This document shows, piece after piece, positions 16,772-25,167 of a stretch of DNA of 43,657 nt; position 1 is the first letter of the stretch; every line of letters starts with the position of its first letter. This DNA comes from Mycolicibacterium rhodesiae (GTDB taxonomy: Bacteria; Actinomycetota; Actinomycetes; Mycobacteriales; Mycobacteriaceae): contig NZ_MVIH01000023.1 in the NCBI RefSeq assembly GCF_002086695.1, forward strand, positions 1 through 43,657, in the 5' to 3' direction. The translations under genes and the position numbers were made by a program. The notes under the pieces were generated by a model. The model worked only from the letters and a program-made list of their open reading frames with translations. It made no database searches and had not been told where the DNA came from.

Positions 16772-18069
16772 TCCTTCTCGTCGTCGTTCGGTAGGAAACG
16801 TTCTGGGTGGTGGTAGTCGTTGGTGCCGCCGCGCATGGGTACATCTGGTGGTGGGATCCATTCGGTGTGGCCGTCTGGGAGTTGTTGGGTGGTCCAGCCG
16901 TCGTTTTCGACCAGGAGGTTGTCGCATTTGCAGGCCAGGGTGAGGTCGTCGATGTCGGTGCTGCCGCCGTGTTTCCAGTCTGTGGTGGCGTGGTGGACTT
17001 GGCTGTTGTGGCCGTTGACGGTGCATCCTGGTGCGGTGCAGCCGCGGTATTTGGCCAGCAACATGATTCGCTGGTCGGCGGACGCCAGTCGTTTGGTGCG
17101 CCCCAGCCACAGTGATTGGCCGGTGACTCCGTCGAAGACGGCGAGGTAGTTGTAGGACGGCGTTGCGGCTCGGATCAGGTCGGTGATCGGGATCAGGGTG
17201 CCACCGGCGGTGACGGCGTGGCCGGCGCCGGCCTGTAGGTCTTGCAGGGTGGTGGTGACGATCACGGTGACGGGAAGGCCGTTGTGCTGGCCGAGTTTCG
17301 GGTCTCCCAGCCGGCCGCGAACCAGGTCCGCCAGCGCGTCATGTTGGCGTTGGGCCTGGCTGCGCAGGTCGGGCTCGGCAGCGTCGGGATTGGGTTTGGG
17401 TGCGGCGAATTTCGCGAGCCAGGCATCCAGCATCGACCGCAGCTCGGGATCGGCCACCAGCTTGCCGACACTCATGCCGTCGGCGCGCTGCCCGCCGCAC
17501 CACACGAAGCCACGCTTGCGGGCACGGTCTTCCTCGGAGTATTTGCCGTCGGGATTAAGGTGGGTGGCCAGCCGGTCGGCGATCTTGTCCAGCTGGTCGG
17601 GTCGCATGGTCTGGGCGTGCTCGGCCAGGGTGCGTTCGGCCTTCTCGATCTCGACCGGCCCGACGTGATCGGGCAGATCGCGGAAGAACTTCTGAATCAC
17701 CCGCACATGCTCACCATCGAGAAGGCCGGCCTCCCAGGCCTTGCCGGTTGTCGGCAACAGCGGCGACAGCGCCTCACCAGTCAACGTGGTCCGCGGCGTC
17801 AACTGTTCGGCATCCCGCATCCGGCGCTTGGCCGCGCCGCGGCTGATCCGCAACACGTCCGCTATCACGATCGGGATCGGTGGGCAGCCTTCGTAGCGCT
17901 CCAGGTGCATCACCTGCTCGTGCGAGACCGCGACCAGGCGGCGTATCGCGGTTTCGAGCCGTGCCAGAGCCGTAAAGCGTTGCGGCGCGGGCAACTCCTC
18001 GATATCGGCGGCACCCAGAAGTTCGACCGCCGCGTCAAGCGCATCCAACGCCGCCGTGATCGAACTCAT
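16768..18069 (-). CDS. HNH endonuclease, DUF222 / 13E12 repeat family
   Basis: 433 aa. The N-terminal DUF222 region contains RFTALARLETAIRRL and the helix-turn-helix-like VIADVLRISRGAAKRRMRDA. The C-terminal HNH nuclease region has CTAPGCTVNGHNSQVHHATT followed by a Cys pair (CKCDN) that could bind zinc. Start ATG 18069; a GTG eight codons upstream is possible. This family is multi-copy in mycobacteria, and members can serve as phage insertion sites. Function is unproven; it interrupts the metabolic gene order here, so it was probably inserted independently. Confidence 0.9.
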   Translation of the reverse strand: MSSITAALDALDAAVELLGAADIEELPAPQRFTALARLETAIRRLVAVSHEQVMHLERYEGCPPIPIVIADVLRISRGAAKRRMRDAEQLTPRTTLTGEALSPLLPTTGKAWEAGLLDGEHVRVIQKFFRDLPDHVGPVEIEKAERTLAEHAQTMRPDQLDKIADRLATHLNPDGKYSEEDRARKRGFVWCGGQRADGMSVGKLVADPELRSMLDAWLAKFAAPKPNPDAAEPDLRSQAQRQHDALADLVRGRLGDPKLGQHNGLPVTVIVTTTLQDLQAGAGHAVTAGGTLIPITDLIRAATPSYNYLAVFDGVTGQSLWLGRTKRLASADQRIMLLAKYRGCTAPGCTVNGHNSQVHHATTDWKHGGSTDIDDLTLACKCDNLLVENDGWTTQQLPDGHTEWIPPPDVPMRGGTNDYHHPERFLPNDDEKD

Positions 18070-18149
18070 GGTTGAAAACCTACCCGCGCCCACCGACAGA
18101 TAGCAGGCCGCAAAGCCATGCTGTGGACGGAATCGGATCTGGGGATAAA

Positions 18150-18166
18150 CCGTTGAGCACCAACGG
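18150..18166. terminator. Small hairpin CCGTTG-N5-CAACGG
   Basis: Perfect 6-bp stem with a 5-base loop, 10 bases past the stop of the kinase-like gene on the minus strand. There is no T-tract, as is common in mycobacteria, so a role in termination is only plausible. Confidence 0.3.
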
Positions 18167-18175
18167 GATCCAAAA

Positions 18176-19117
18176 CTAGGTGAGGTGCTCGATGGCTCTC
18201 GTGAGCAGCCGGGGCAGACTCACGGCCATTGCCTCCAGTTCGGCATCGGGTGAAGCTCGGCGTCGGTTGTGTTTGACGATCAGAGACCAGGTCGCCGTCG
18301 ATTTGAAACAGGCAAGCGCCCGGAACCAGTCCAGCCGAGGTGCGTCGCGCCCCAGCGCATCCTCGTACTCGGCGACCAGTTCGTGCACCGGCGGCGTCGT
18401 CCCGCGATAGGGCGTGGTTCGCCGATAGGTGTCCGGGTCGGAGTTGATCAGGAACCAGCCGAGGTCGACGCGCGGATCGCCGACTGACCAGATCTCCCAG
18501 TCGATCACAGCGGTGATGTCCTGCTCGTCGGCCAGCAGGTTGCCTAACCGGAAATCACCGTGCACGATCGCCGATGAGACCGGGGGAGGGGTGGAAGCAC
18601 GCAGCGCGTCCGCAACCTGTCCCCAACCGGGCGCGAGGGCTGGATCCACCGTTTCTAATGTGCGACACCACTTCTCGACCTCGGCGCCTGGCGCGATGAC
18701 CGGTTCGCCGATCAGGCCGAGCTCGGTGGGCGACAACCGGTGCAGCTCACCCAACGTGCGCGCGGCGCGACGGAATCGGGCGGCAACCACAGGCTCGGAG
18801 CCGGCGTCGTCGGTGTCGAACAGCGGCTCCACCGACGTTCCTTGGAGGAATGACATCACGAACAGAGGTGGTGTCTCCGGTGGTTCGCCCGCGTCGTCGA
18901 ACAGGATCTCCGGCACCGGCACCGCCGTGCCCTGCAGGGCGTGGATGATCCTGGCCTGACGAAGAACATCGCGGTGCGCGATGGGCGCGCGGCCGGGTGG
19001 GGCGACCTTCACCACGACACGACGATCGGCGAGGTCGCCGGCGAAGGTCAGGCTCGAGGCCCCACCGGCCAACGGCCGCAGCCCCGAAATCCCCTGGGGG
19101 GCAAGGCGGGCCTGCAA
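18176..19117 (-). CDS. Aminoglycoside-phosphotransferase-fold kinase
   Basis: 313 aa from a TTG; no ATG or GTG exists between the previous in-frame stop and this codon, and a CTG at 19141 overlapping the SDR stop is an alternative. Kinase-fold signatures: GGASSLTF (nucleotide loop, about 18-25), a Lys in VVVKVAPP, catalytic loop IVHGDFRLGNLL and the metal-binding IDWE. Most members of this family in mycobacteria are not antibiotic-resistance enzymes. Relatives fused or linked to ACAD10/11-type dehydrogenases phosphorylate 4-hydroxyacyl-CoAs, and a FadE of that branch lies at 15473-16771. The gene is coupled to the SDR gene upstream (21 bases). Confidence 0.85.
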   Translation of the reverse strand: MQARLAPQGISGLRPLAGGASSLTFAGDLADRRVVVKVAPPGRAPIAHRDVLRQARIIHALQGTAVPVPEILFDDAGEPPETPPLFVMSFLQGTSVEPLFDTDDAGSEPVVAARFRRAARTLGELHRLSPTELGLIGEPVIAPGAEVEKWCRTLETVDPALAPGWGQVADALRASTPPPVSSAIVHGDFRLGNLLADEQDITAVIDWEIWSVGDPRVDLGWFLINSDPDTYRRTTPYRGTTPPVHELVAEYEDALGRDAPRLDWFRALACFKSTATWSLIVKHNRRRASPDAELEAMAVSLPRLLTRAIEHLT

Positions 19118-19137
19118 CTCATCGAGCAGATCGCTGG

Positions 19138-19923
19138 TCAGCTCAGCACGCCGATCTCACGAAGAAATGTCTGAGTCTGCACGATGCGCCCGGTCAGGGT
19201 CGACGGATCGCCGGTACACAACTCCAGCGCGGTCCGGGTGATCAGCTCGATGTCCTCGGTATCGGTCTTGGCCAGGTCGAGGGTGCCGGCACCCGGAGTG
19301 GCGACGGGGTTGGTCGGCGCGGCGGCGTTCACGGCGATCCGGTCGTCGTACAGCTCGGCGGCAAGGCTTTTCGTCATCCGGTTCATCGCCGCCTTGACCG
19401 TGCCGTAGATCCCGAACCCGGCGGTGCGGTCGAACTCGGAGAACGGCGGTCCCGGGGGCAGATCACCGCCGACCGAGGTGAGGTTGAGCACCCATCCGCG
19501 ACCGCGCTCACGCATGGCGGGGATGGCGAGCTGCGTCAGGTGCAGCGGTGCAACGACATGCATTTCCATCATCAACCGCACCCGCCGCTCGGGGAATCCG
19601 TCCAGCGGGCGCAAGAAGGTCACTGCGGCGTTGTTGACCACGATGTCGGGGGCGCCGACCTGAGCCACGGCCTCGGCGAACAACCGCTCGCGGTCCGCGG
19701 AGTCGGACAGGTCCACGGCGATGGTGACCGCGTTACCCCCGGCGTCGGCGATTTCTGCTTTCGTCTGCATCAGTGAGCCGTCGTACTTCGGATCGGGTTC
19801 TGCGGTGCGGGCGGTCAGCACCACGGTGGCGCCCTCGGCGGCCAGTCGCTGCGCAATTGCCTTCCCAAGGCCCCGGCTGCTACCGGTCACCAGTGCCACC
19901 TTGCCCGCACACCGTCCTGACAC
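19138..19923 (-). CDS. Short-chain dehydrogenase/reductase
   Basis: 261-aa classical SDR. Cofactor loop TGSSRGLG (13-20), NNAAV stretch, a Ser in LNLTSVGG and the active-site pair in YGTVK; the Arg after the first beta strand (TARTAE) suggests NADPH preference. The GTG start is preceded by GAGAGGAG at about 6 bases. Likely oxidises a hydroxyl or reduces a ketone on a lipid or ring intermediate. First of two minus-strand genes with the kinase-like gene; its promoter region is shared with the divergent LLM gene and holds the operator at 19947-19973. Confidence 0.92.
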   Translation of the reverse strand: MSGRCAGKVALVTGSSRGLGKAIAQRLAAEGATVVLTARTAEPDPKYDGSLMQTKAEIADAGGNAVTIAVDLSDSADRERLFAEAVAQVGAPDIVVNNAAVTFLRPLDGFPERRVRLMMEMHVVAPLHLTQLAIPAMRERGRGWVLNLTSVGGDLPPGPPFSEFDRTAGFGIYGTVKAAMNRMTKSLAAELYDDRIAVNAAAPTNPVATPGAGTLDLAKTDTEDIELITRTALELCTGDPSTLTGRIVQTQTFLREIGVLS

Positions 19924-19946
19924 ATCCGCTCCTCTCGCGACTATCC

Positions 19947-19973
19947 GAGAACCGGTTCTCTGAAAGCGAGAAT
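19947..19973. promoter_or_regulatory. Two overlapping operator-like dyads in a divergent promoter
   Basis: GAGAACCGGTTCTC (19947-19960) is a perfect 14-bp palindrome. Its right half is also the left arm of GTTCTC-N7-GAGAAT (19955-19973), the window's recurring motif. The ATTCTCGCTTT 11-mer lies at 19963-19973 on the minus strand. The region lies between the SDR (-) and LLM (+) starts. Confidence 0.6.
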
Positions 19974-20018
19974 CACGTTACCCTGCTCCTCGGCGGGACG
20001 GACGCGAAAGGTCGAATC

Positions 20019-20858
20019 ATGGTCGAGTGGCACCTGTACATTCCGCAAAGCCGAATGGGCATCGACGATTTGGTGCTGCGAGCTCGCGCGGCCGAAGCGA
20101 GTGGCTTCGACGGGGTGGCCTTCCTCGACCATCTCGAGACTCCGATGGCGCCTGCCAGTCCCATCTGGGAAGCGATGACGACCGCGACCTGGGTGGCCGC
20201 CCGAACCGAGCGGCTGCGGATCGGCCATCTGGTGCTGTGTGACCCGTTTCGCTCGCCGGCGGTGTTGGCCAAACAGGCGGTCACCCTTGCCGAGGCGTCG
20301 GGCGGACGGTTCGATCTGGGCTTGGGCTCCGGGTCCATGCCCGACGAACTGGCCAAGTTCGGATTCGGCACTGCGACAGGCAAGCAGCGCGTGGCCGCCC
20401 TCGAACTGACCCTGATCGCGCTGAAGGGGTACTGGGCCGGCGCCGACGCTCAGCAGCCGCAACCGAGCAGGCCGATCCCGTTGCTGCTCGGCGGCCGCGG
20501 GCCACGGATGCTGGATCTGGTACGCCACTATGCCGACTGGTGGAACCTGCCCGCCACCTACGTCGAGGAGTTGCCGAAACTGCTGCCCGCCATCGGCACT
20601 GCACGTGCCTCAGTCCAGCAGATGGTCGGCTTCATCGGGCGCAACGCCGACCCAGGGGAAGTCACCGACAAGAGCCGGCGGCGCTGGGGTCATCTCGGTC
20701 CCGGTCTGGTGTGCGGCCGCGCCGACGAACTCATCGCATACTTCGCCCGGCTTCGTGATCAAGGGGCGCAACGGTTTTACGTCTGGTTTGCCGACTTCGG
20801 CGCGCCCGAGTCGATCGCCGAGTTCGGCGAAACCGTCATCGGGGCTTTCCCCAATTGA
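20019..20858 (+). CDS. LLM-class flavin/F420-dependent oxidoreductase
   Basis: 279-aa luciferase-like TIM barrel. Recognisable parts: AEASGFDGVAFLDHL near the N-terminus, the strand/helix SPAVLAKQAVTLAEASGGRFDLGLGSG written here in two pieces (AVLAKQAVTL and GGRFDLGLGSG), and the LLLGGRGPRML loop. In mycobacteria most members use coenzyme F420, some FMN. ATG 20019 has GAAAGG about 8 bases upstream. Transcribed divergently from the SDR gene across an operator-bearing gap. Substrate unknown. Convergent with the epimerase gene, 6 bases apart. Confidence 0.9.
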   Translation: MVEWHLYIPQSRMGIDDLVLRARAAEASGFDGVAFLDHLETPMAPASPIWEAMTTATWVAARTERLRIGHLVLCDPFRSPAVLAKQAVTLAEASGGRFDLGLGSGSMPDELAKFGFGTATGKQRVAALELTLIALKGYWAGADAQQPQPSRPIPLLLGGRGPRMLDLVRHYADWWNLPATYVEELPKLLPAIGTARASVQQMVGFIGRNADPGEVTDKSRRRWGHLGPGLVCGRADELIAYFARLRDQGAQRFYVWFADFGAPESIAEFGETVIGAFPN

Positions 20859-20864
20859 GACTGC

Positions 20865-21971
20865 CTACCCGCCGGCACCGGCCAGAATTTCGGCGCCGTA
20901 CTTGGCGGCGATGAAGTTCCACGGGTCGGCGTAACGGCCGCGGCCTTCCTGGCGGCGCTGGGCGGCCAGCACCAGTCGCATCGCCGGCCTGATAACTGGT
21001 CCGGCAAGTGCGAGAACGGTCTTCAGTGTGCCGCTTTGCGAACCGGACACCCAGGCCACGGTATCGGACCAGGAGTGTTCTTGAAAGTCCAGCAACGCTT
21101 GGGATTCCGTCGTGTCATACCATCCGGTGAAGCTCCAGCCCCGGTCGTCGTCGGGGTCGCCGGGAAGGCTGGCGCCGGCCCCCAGTCGGCCGAGCCCCAT
21201 CGCGGACATCATGTCGTCTTCGACCTCGCGGTGGGTGTGCAGGTGGGTTTCGTCGCCGCCGATCAACAGCACCTTGCCTGCTATGGCGTTGGCGCGGTCG
21301 ACCCCGTTGGCGAAGGCCAACGCGACATCGCGGGCGTCGACGGTGTGCAACCGGTTGTCGCCGGGCGTTGCTCGCATCAGCACCAGGTAGTCAGTGTTCA
21401 TCGCGCCCGCGGCATCGGGGGAGATGACACCGGCAAGCCGCAGCATGGCGTACGGCAGGCCGCTGTCGGTGATCACCTTCTCGGCCAGCACCTTGTCCTC
21501 GCCGTACTGGTCGATCGGATTCACCGGTGTCTGCGGGGTGATCAAATCGGGGTAGCGGTAGGGATTGCGGGATCCGTACACCGACGCACTGGACGCGTAC
21601 ACCATCGTCGGCGGCGAGGGCAGCGCGGCGCCGGCGTTGACCAGATTGGTGGTGCCGCCGACATTGATCCGGCGAGCCAGCTTCGGATTGCGGTACGAGG
21701 CGGGCGAGAGCATCGCGGCCAGATGCACGATCGCGCTCGGCGTGTGCTCGCTGAGCATTCTGTCCACCGCGTCGGTATCGGTCAGGTCGGCGTACACCGG
21801 CAGGAATGTTCCGGGGTGTGCCGCGGCGGCCAGCCGGGCCGCGACCGTCCGCGACGTCTCGGTCGGCAGGTCCGTGGCGACGACGGCGTATCCGCGATGC
21901 AACAGGATTTCCGCGGTGCGCCAGCCGACTTGGCCGAATGCTCCGGTGACCAGAACTGTGCGTCGCGACAT
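20865..21971 (-). CDS. NAD-dependent epimerase/dehydratase family protein
   Basis: 368-aa extended SDR. Cofactor loop TGAFGQVG (9-16), HLAAM, active-site Ser in YASSASVYGS and the YGEDK (YxxxK) pair. The C-terminal extension of ~90 residues is longer than in sugar epimerases, so the substrate may be a steroid- or lipid-like alcohol, as in 3-beta-hydroxysteroid dehydrogenase relatives (inference). ATG 21971 shares one base with the stop of the SnoaL-like gene (TGATG), making a two-gene operon. Confidence 0.88.
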   Translation of the reverse strand: MSRRTVLVTGAFGQVGWRTAEILLHRGYAVVATDLPTETSRTVAARLAAAAHPGTFLPVYADLTDTDAVDRMLSEHTPSAIVHLAAMLSPASYRNPKLARRINVGGTTNLVNAGAALPSPPTMVYASSASVYGSRNPYRYPDLITPQTPVNPIDQYGEDKVLAEKVITDSGLPYAMLRLAGVISPDAAGAMNTDYLVLMRATPGDNRLHTVDARDVALAFANGVDRANAIAGKVLLIGGDETHLHTHREVEDDMMSAMGLGRLGAGASLPGDPDDDRGWSFTGWYDTTESQALLDFQEHSWSDTVAWVSGSQSGTLKTVLALAGPVIRPAMRLVLAAQRRQEGRGRYADPWNFIAAKYGAEILAGAGG

Positions 21972-22471
21972 CAGATCATGCCTCGCTTTCGTGCCAGCCG
22001 CGCCGCGGAGTCTCGTAAGCGTGGCGAAATCCGGACGGAGAACAGGGGGTTGAAGACATCCTCGCGCAGCCTGGTCAGTGTCGACGTCTTGATCCGCCAC
22101 TGCCCGTCGGCCTTCTCATAGGTCTCGTGGTAGTGGCCGTACCCGGCAAGGTTGACACCGGGGGCCAGGCGCACAACATCATTCAGTGCCCAGATGCCCG
22201 ATGCGGTGTTCGGCGAGGTCAGCTCGATCTCGGGGGCATGCACCTGGTGCACCGTGGGTTGGGAGGGCTTGCCCAGTGTCTTCTTGATGAACTCGACCAT
22301 GTTGTCGGCGCCGGTGATGATGACACCGCCGGACGCGGTGGTGTCACTGACGAAGTCGTCGGTAAAGACCTCCCGCCAGCCCGTCCAGTCTTTGGTGTCG
22401 AGCAGACGGCAGTACCGGGCTTTGAGCTGTTTGATCGCTTCGATGTCCACTGCCGCGTCGGTCACCGGCAC
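21971..22471 (-). CDS. SnoaL-like / NTF2-fold protein
   Basis: 166 aa with the pattern of mycobacterial SnoaL-like proteins: an opening helix IKQLKARYCRLLDTKDW, FTDDFVSD, VHQVHAPEIEL, and a terminal YHETYEKADGQWRI strand followed by LTRLRED. Many such proteins act as small dehydratases or isomerases on ring compounds; this one's activity is unknown. GTG at 22471, or a second GTG two codons later. First gene of the operon with the epimerase; diverges from the TetR gene at 22554 over an 82-bp gap. Confidence 0.85.
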   Translation of the reverse strand: MPVTDAAVDIEAIKQLKARYCRLLDTKDWTGWREVFTDDFVSDTTASGGVIITGADNMVEFIKKTLGKPSQPTVHQVHAPEIELTSPNTASGIWALNDVVRLAPGVNLAGYGHYHETYEKADGQWRIKTSTLTRLREDVFNPLFSVRISPRLRDSAARLARKRGMI

Positions 22472-22540
22472 AGGCTAGCGAATCGGCGCTGCGCACGAGG
22501 CAGACTCACACGGGCACTCCCGATGTGATAGACGGCGCCG

Positions 22541-22546
22541 TAAACT
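22541..22546 (+). promoter_or_regulatory. -10 box TAAACT, possible leaderless start
   Basis: TAAACT lies 7 bases before the ATG of the TetR gene at 22554, and no ribosome site is present. That spacing puts the first transcribed base at or next to the start codon, a common arrangement in mycobacteria. Confidence 0.4.
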
Positions 22547-22553
22547 CTCGCGA

Positions 22554-23195
22554 ATGGCAAAGGCATCGCCGGCGCAGCGGCGGAGCGGTCGGCCGACTCA
22601 GGTGGAAGCCGCAGCCCTGCACCACCGCCTCAGGGAAGCTGCGGTGCGCACGTTCCTGGAGAACGGGTACGACGCGACCACCATGGTCGCGATCGCCGAC
22701 GCAGCCGGAATCGCCAAGCCCACGCTCTACGCTCGCTATCCCGACAAGCGTGCGGTGTTTCTCGACGTCATCCCGTGGGCCTTCAGTCGGGCCGTGCCGA
22801 TCGATGTCGACGACGCCATCGACGAGCAGGACTTGCGCGCCGCTCTGGTCGCCATCGGTCAGGGCGCGCTGCGTCACGCACTCGATCCAGACATCGTGCA
22901 GTTGCATCGCATAGCGCGAAGCGAAGCGCACCGTTTTCCCGAATTCGCGCTCAGCGCTGACTCTCTCGGGTGGGCTCGTCGCCAGCAGCAGGTGATGAAT
23001 CTATTGCGGCAACATGTCGAGGCCGGTGCCATCGACGTCGACGACATCGAACTTGCCGCCGAGCACTTCCTGGCCATGGTCGAGGTGCTGCCCGCCCGAC
23101 TGGCAGATTTCGGCCTCTACCGAAGCCCCAAGGAAGAACGACGACATCTGCTGCACGCGGTCGATCTGTTTCTGCGCGGAGTTCTGCCCCGTTAA
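22554..23195 (+). CDS. TetR-family transcriptional regulator
   Basis: 213 aa. The N-terminal DNA-binding domain has its HTH at about 41-62 (ATTMVAIADAAGIAKPTLYA). The C-terminal half matches the TetR C-terminal domain seen in AefR-like regulators (RxEAHRFPEFA and the late LPARLADFG). Divergent from the SnoaL/epimerase operon and 26 bases before the TauD operon; it could control either. ATG without a ribosome site, behind a -10-like TAAACT. Confidence 0.92.
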   Translation: MAKASPAQRRSGRPTQVEAAALHHRLREAAVRTFLENGYDATTMVAIADAAGIAKPTLYARYPDKRAVFLDVIPWAFSRAVPIDVDDAIDEQDLRAALVAIGQGALRHALDPDIVQLHRIARSEAHRFPEFALSADSLGWARRQQQVMNLLRQHVEAGAIDVDDIELAAEHFLAMVEVLPARLADFGLYRSPKEERRHLLHAVDLFLRGVLPR

Positions 23196-23208
23196 CTTTA
23201 CGCCTGTG

Positions 23209-23214
23209 TATAGT
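23209..23214 (+). promoter_or_regulatory. -10 box TATAGT, probable leaderless promoter of the TauD operon
   Basis: TGTG-TATAGT ends 7 bases before the ATG at 23222 with no ribosome site between, so transcription should begin at or beside the start codon. It lies in the 26-bp gap after the TetR gene, giving the five-gene operon its own promoter. Confidence 0.5.
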
Positions 23215-23221
23215 TTCGGCC

Positions 23222-24040
23222 ATGACCTTGTCGGTCGTCGATATCGCACCGGCCATCGCCTCCGAAGTGCGAGCGACCAAGGCGGAGTTGCTCAACGGCG
23301 TGCACGCCGACACGCTCCGCGAGCTCCTCGAACGGCGCGGTGTGCTGGTTTTCCCGCAGATCGGCCTCAGCGACGCCGAGCAGATCGAGTTCACGCAGAC
23401 ACTGGGCACATTCGCTCCCGAGCGCACCGGTGAACAGGTCTACTCGGTCACGCTGGACACCAACATCAACGAGTTGGCCGCCTATCTGAAGGGCTCGCTG
23501 TACTGGCACATCGACGGGACCATGAACGAGGTACCGATCCGCGCCTCCCTGCTGTCCAGCAAGGTCGTGTGCCCGGACGGCTCCGGCGACACCGAATTCG
23601 CCAATACCTACGCGGCCTACGACACGCTCGACGATGCCGACAAGGAGGCGCTCGAATCGCTGCGGGTGATGCACTCGGCGTGGAACACACTGTTCTACTA
23701 CGAGCCTGAACCCAGCTACCCGACGTTGCGGACGATGATGGCGATCGGGGATCGCGAACTGCCGCTGGTGTGGAATCACCGCTCCGGGCGCAAGTCGCTG
23801 GTGCTGGGCTGCACGGCTCGCCATGTGGTGGACATGGACTTTCGCAAGAGCGTCGAACTGCTTGTCCGGCTGCGGGATTGGGCTACCCGGCCTGAGTTCG
23901 TCTACCGCCACCGCTGGTCGGTCGGCGACCTCGTCATCTGGGACAACACCGGAACCATGCATCGCGCCACGCCGTACGACCCGCAATCCGGCCGGTTGCT
24001 GCACCGCACCAAGCTGGAGGGCGAGGAACCGTTCGGCTGA
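23222..24040 (+). CDS. TauD/TfdA-family Fe(II)/2-oxoglutarate dioxygenase
   Basis: 272 aa. The iron facial triad is visible: His96 and Asp98 (YWHIDGTMN) and His247 (DNTGTMHRAT), with Arg258/Arg262 near the end (GRLLHRT) as candidates for 2-oxoglutarate binding. Such enzymes hydroxylate beside a heteroatom and so release sulfite, phenols or alkyl groups. The start ATG fits a leaderless transcript. First of five tightly spaced genes running to 28368. With a sulfotransferase and an LLM oxygenase next to it, sulfur or sulfate-ester chemistry is an attractive but untested idea. Confidence 0.92.
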   Translation: MTLSVVDIAPAIASEVRATKAELLNGVHADTLRELLERRGVLVFPQIGLSDAEQIEFTQTLGTFAPERTGEQVYSVTLDTNINELAAYLKGSLYWHIDGTMNEVPIRASLLSSKVVCPDGSGDTEFANTYAAYDTLDDADKEALESLRVMHSAWNTLFYYEPEPSYPTLRTMMAIGDRELPLVWNHRSGRKSLVLGCTARHVVDMDFRKSVELLVRLRDWATRPEFVYRHRWSVGDLVIWDNTGTMHRATPYDPQSGRLLHRTKLEGEEPFG

Positions 24041-25167
24041 TGGACGTCACGCCTGCCGCCTTCCTGCGCACGACGCTTCCCTTGGACCTGTCGGTTCTCA
24101 CCGACCTGGACAGTGGTCGCTACCATTCGGTCTGGCTGCCCGATCACATGGTGAGCTTCTGGCCGGATTCGCTGTGGACGCCGGAGTTCACCGATCTGGC
24201 CACCGTGTCGCCGTCGCCGCACCGTCACCTCGACGGGATGGCGGTCGCTGCCGCCGCGGCCGTGCTCACCACCAACGTGTGCTTGGCCACCAGCGTGGTG
24301 GACACGGTTCGGCGGCATCCCGCCCTGCTGGCCCAGAGCGCCCTGACCATCGATCACCTGTCCCGCGGCCGGTTCATCCTGGGTCTCGGCAGTGGTGAGA
24401 CCGAGAACATCGTGCCGTACGGCTTCGACTTCGCCAAGCCGGTCAGCCGCTTCGAGGAAGCGCTGAAAGTGATTCGGCTGCTGTGGGATAGCCCGGGACC
24501 GGTCGACTTCGACGGTCAGTTCTATCGGCTCGAGCATGCTCGGCTCGACACCGAACCGTACGAGGGTCGACTCCCGCCGATCTGGATCGGTGCCGGCGGC
24601 CCGCGCATGCTCGAGATCGTCGGCCGGTACGCCGACGGCTGGTGGCCGGCCGGGGCGTGGACCCCTGACCACTATGCGGAGATGCTGAGCGCTGTGCGCC
24701 ACTCAGCCGAGCGTGCCGGACGCGACCCGATGACGATCACACCGTGTTTCGTGCAGGTGTGCCTGATCGGTGCGGACGACGCCGCGATCGAACGGATCGT
24801 CCGATCGCCGCTGGTGGCCAGCTTCCTGTTACAGGTATCGGCACCGGTGTTGCGGCGCTTCGGATTCGACCATCCGATGGGAGAGGACTGGGCCGGCTTC
24901 CATGACATCGATCCGGCCGCCCTCACCCGGGAGCGCATCGTCGAGTTCCTCGACAAGGTCGATCCCGAGGCCATCCTCGCCGTCGTCCCGCACGGCACAC
25001 CCAGTCAGGTAGCGCGCATCATCAAGTCGTATGTCGATGCCGGCCTCCGGGTTCCCAAGATCTTGGATTACAGCGCGATGGCGGGCCTGGAGTTCAGCGC
25101 GGCATCGGCGACCAACGTACGCAGGACCGAGGACGAACTGCTGACCTTGTGCGAAAGACAGCTATGA
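24040..25167 (+). CDS. LLM-class F420-dependent oxidoreductase
   Basis: 375-aa luciferase-like TIM barrel. Hallmarks: YHSVWLPDHM near the N-terminus, HPALLAQSALTIDHLSRGRF, LGLGSGE, and PPIWIGAGGPRMLEIVGRYADGWWP written here in parts (WIGAGGPRML, YADGWWP). The length and C-terminus resemble the phthiodiolone ketoreductase / F420-dependent branch. Start ATG shares one base with the dioxygenase stop (TGATGG); its own stop overlaps the sulfotransferase start (ATGA). Probably a ketone, aldehyde or double-bond step in the same pathway. Confidence 0.92.
   Translation: MDVTPAAFLRTTLPLDLSVLTDLDSGRYHSVWLPDHMVSFWPDSLWTPEFTDLATVSPSPHRHLDGMAVAAAAAVLTTNVCLATSVVDTVRRHPALLAQSALTIDHLSRGRFILGLGSGETENIVPYGFDFAKPVSRFEEALKVIRLLWDSPGPVDFDGQFYRLEHARLDTEPYEGRLPPIWIGAGGPRMLEIVGRYADGWWPAGAWTPDHYAEMLSAVRHSAERAGRDPMTITPCFVQVCLIGADDAAIERIVRSPLVASFLLQVSAPVLRRFGFDHPMGEDWAGFHDIDPAALTRERIVEFLDKVDPEAILAVVPHGTPSQVARIIKSYVDAGLRVPKILDYSAMAGLEFSAASATNVRRTEDELLTLCERQL

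Noticed and set aside
18176..19117. Aminoglycoside resistance gene
   Set aside because: The APH fold is shared with many metabolic kinases; sequence context (SDR, FadE) is metabolic and nothing specific to antibiotic binding is visible.
19947..19960. KstR operator (cholesterol regulon)
   Set aside because: GAGAACCGGTTCTC contains AAC-N2-GTT, but the flanking T and A of the KstR consensus (TNNAAC-N2-GTTNNA) are G and C here, and other sites in the window lack the core. It fits the local TTCTC/GAGAA motif better.
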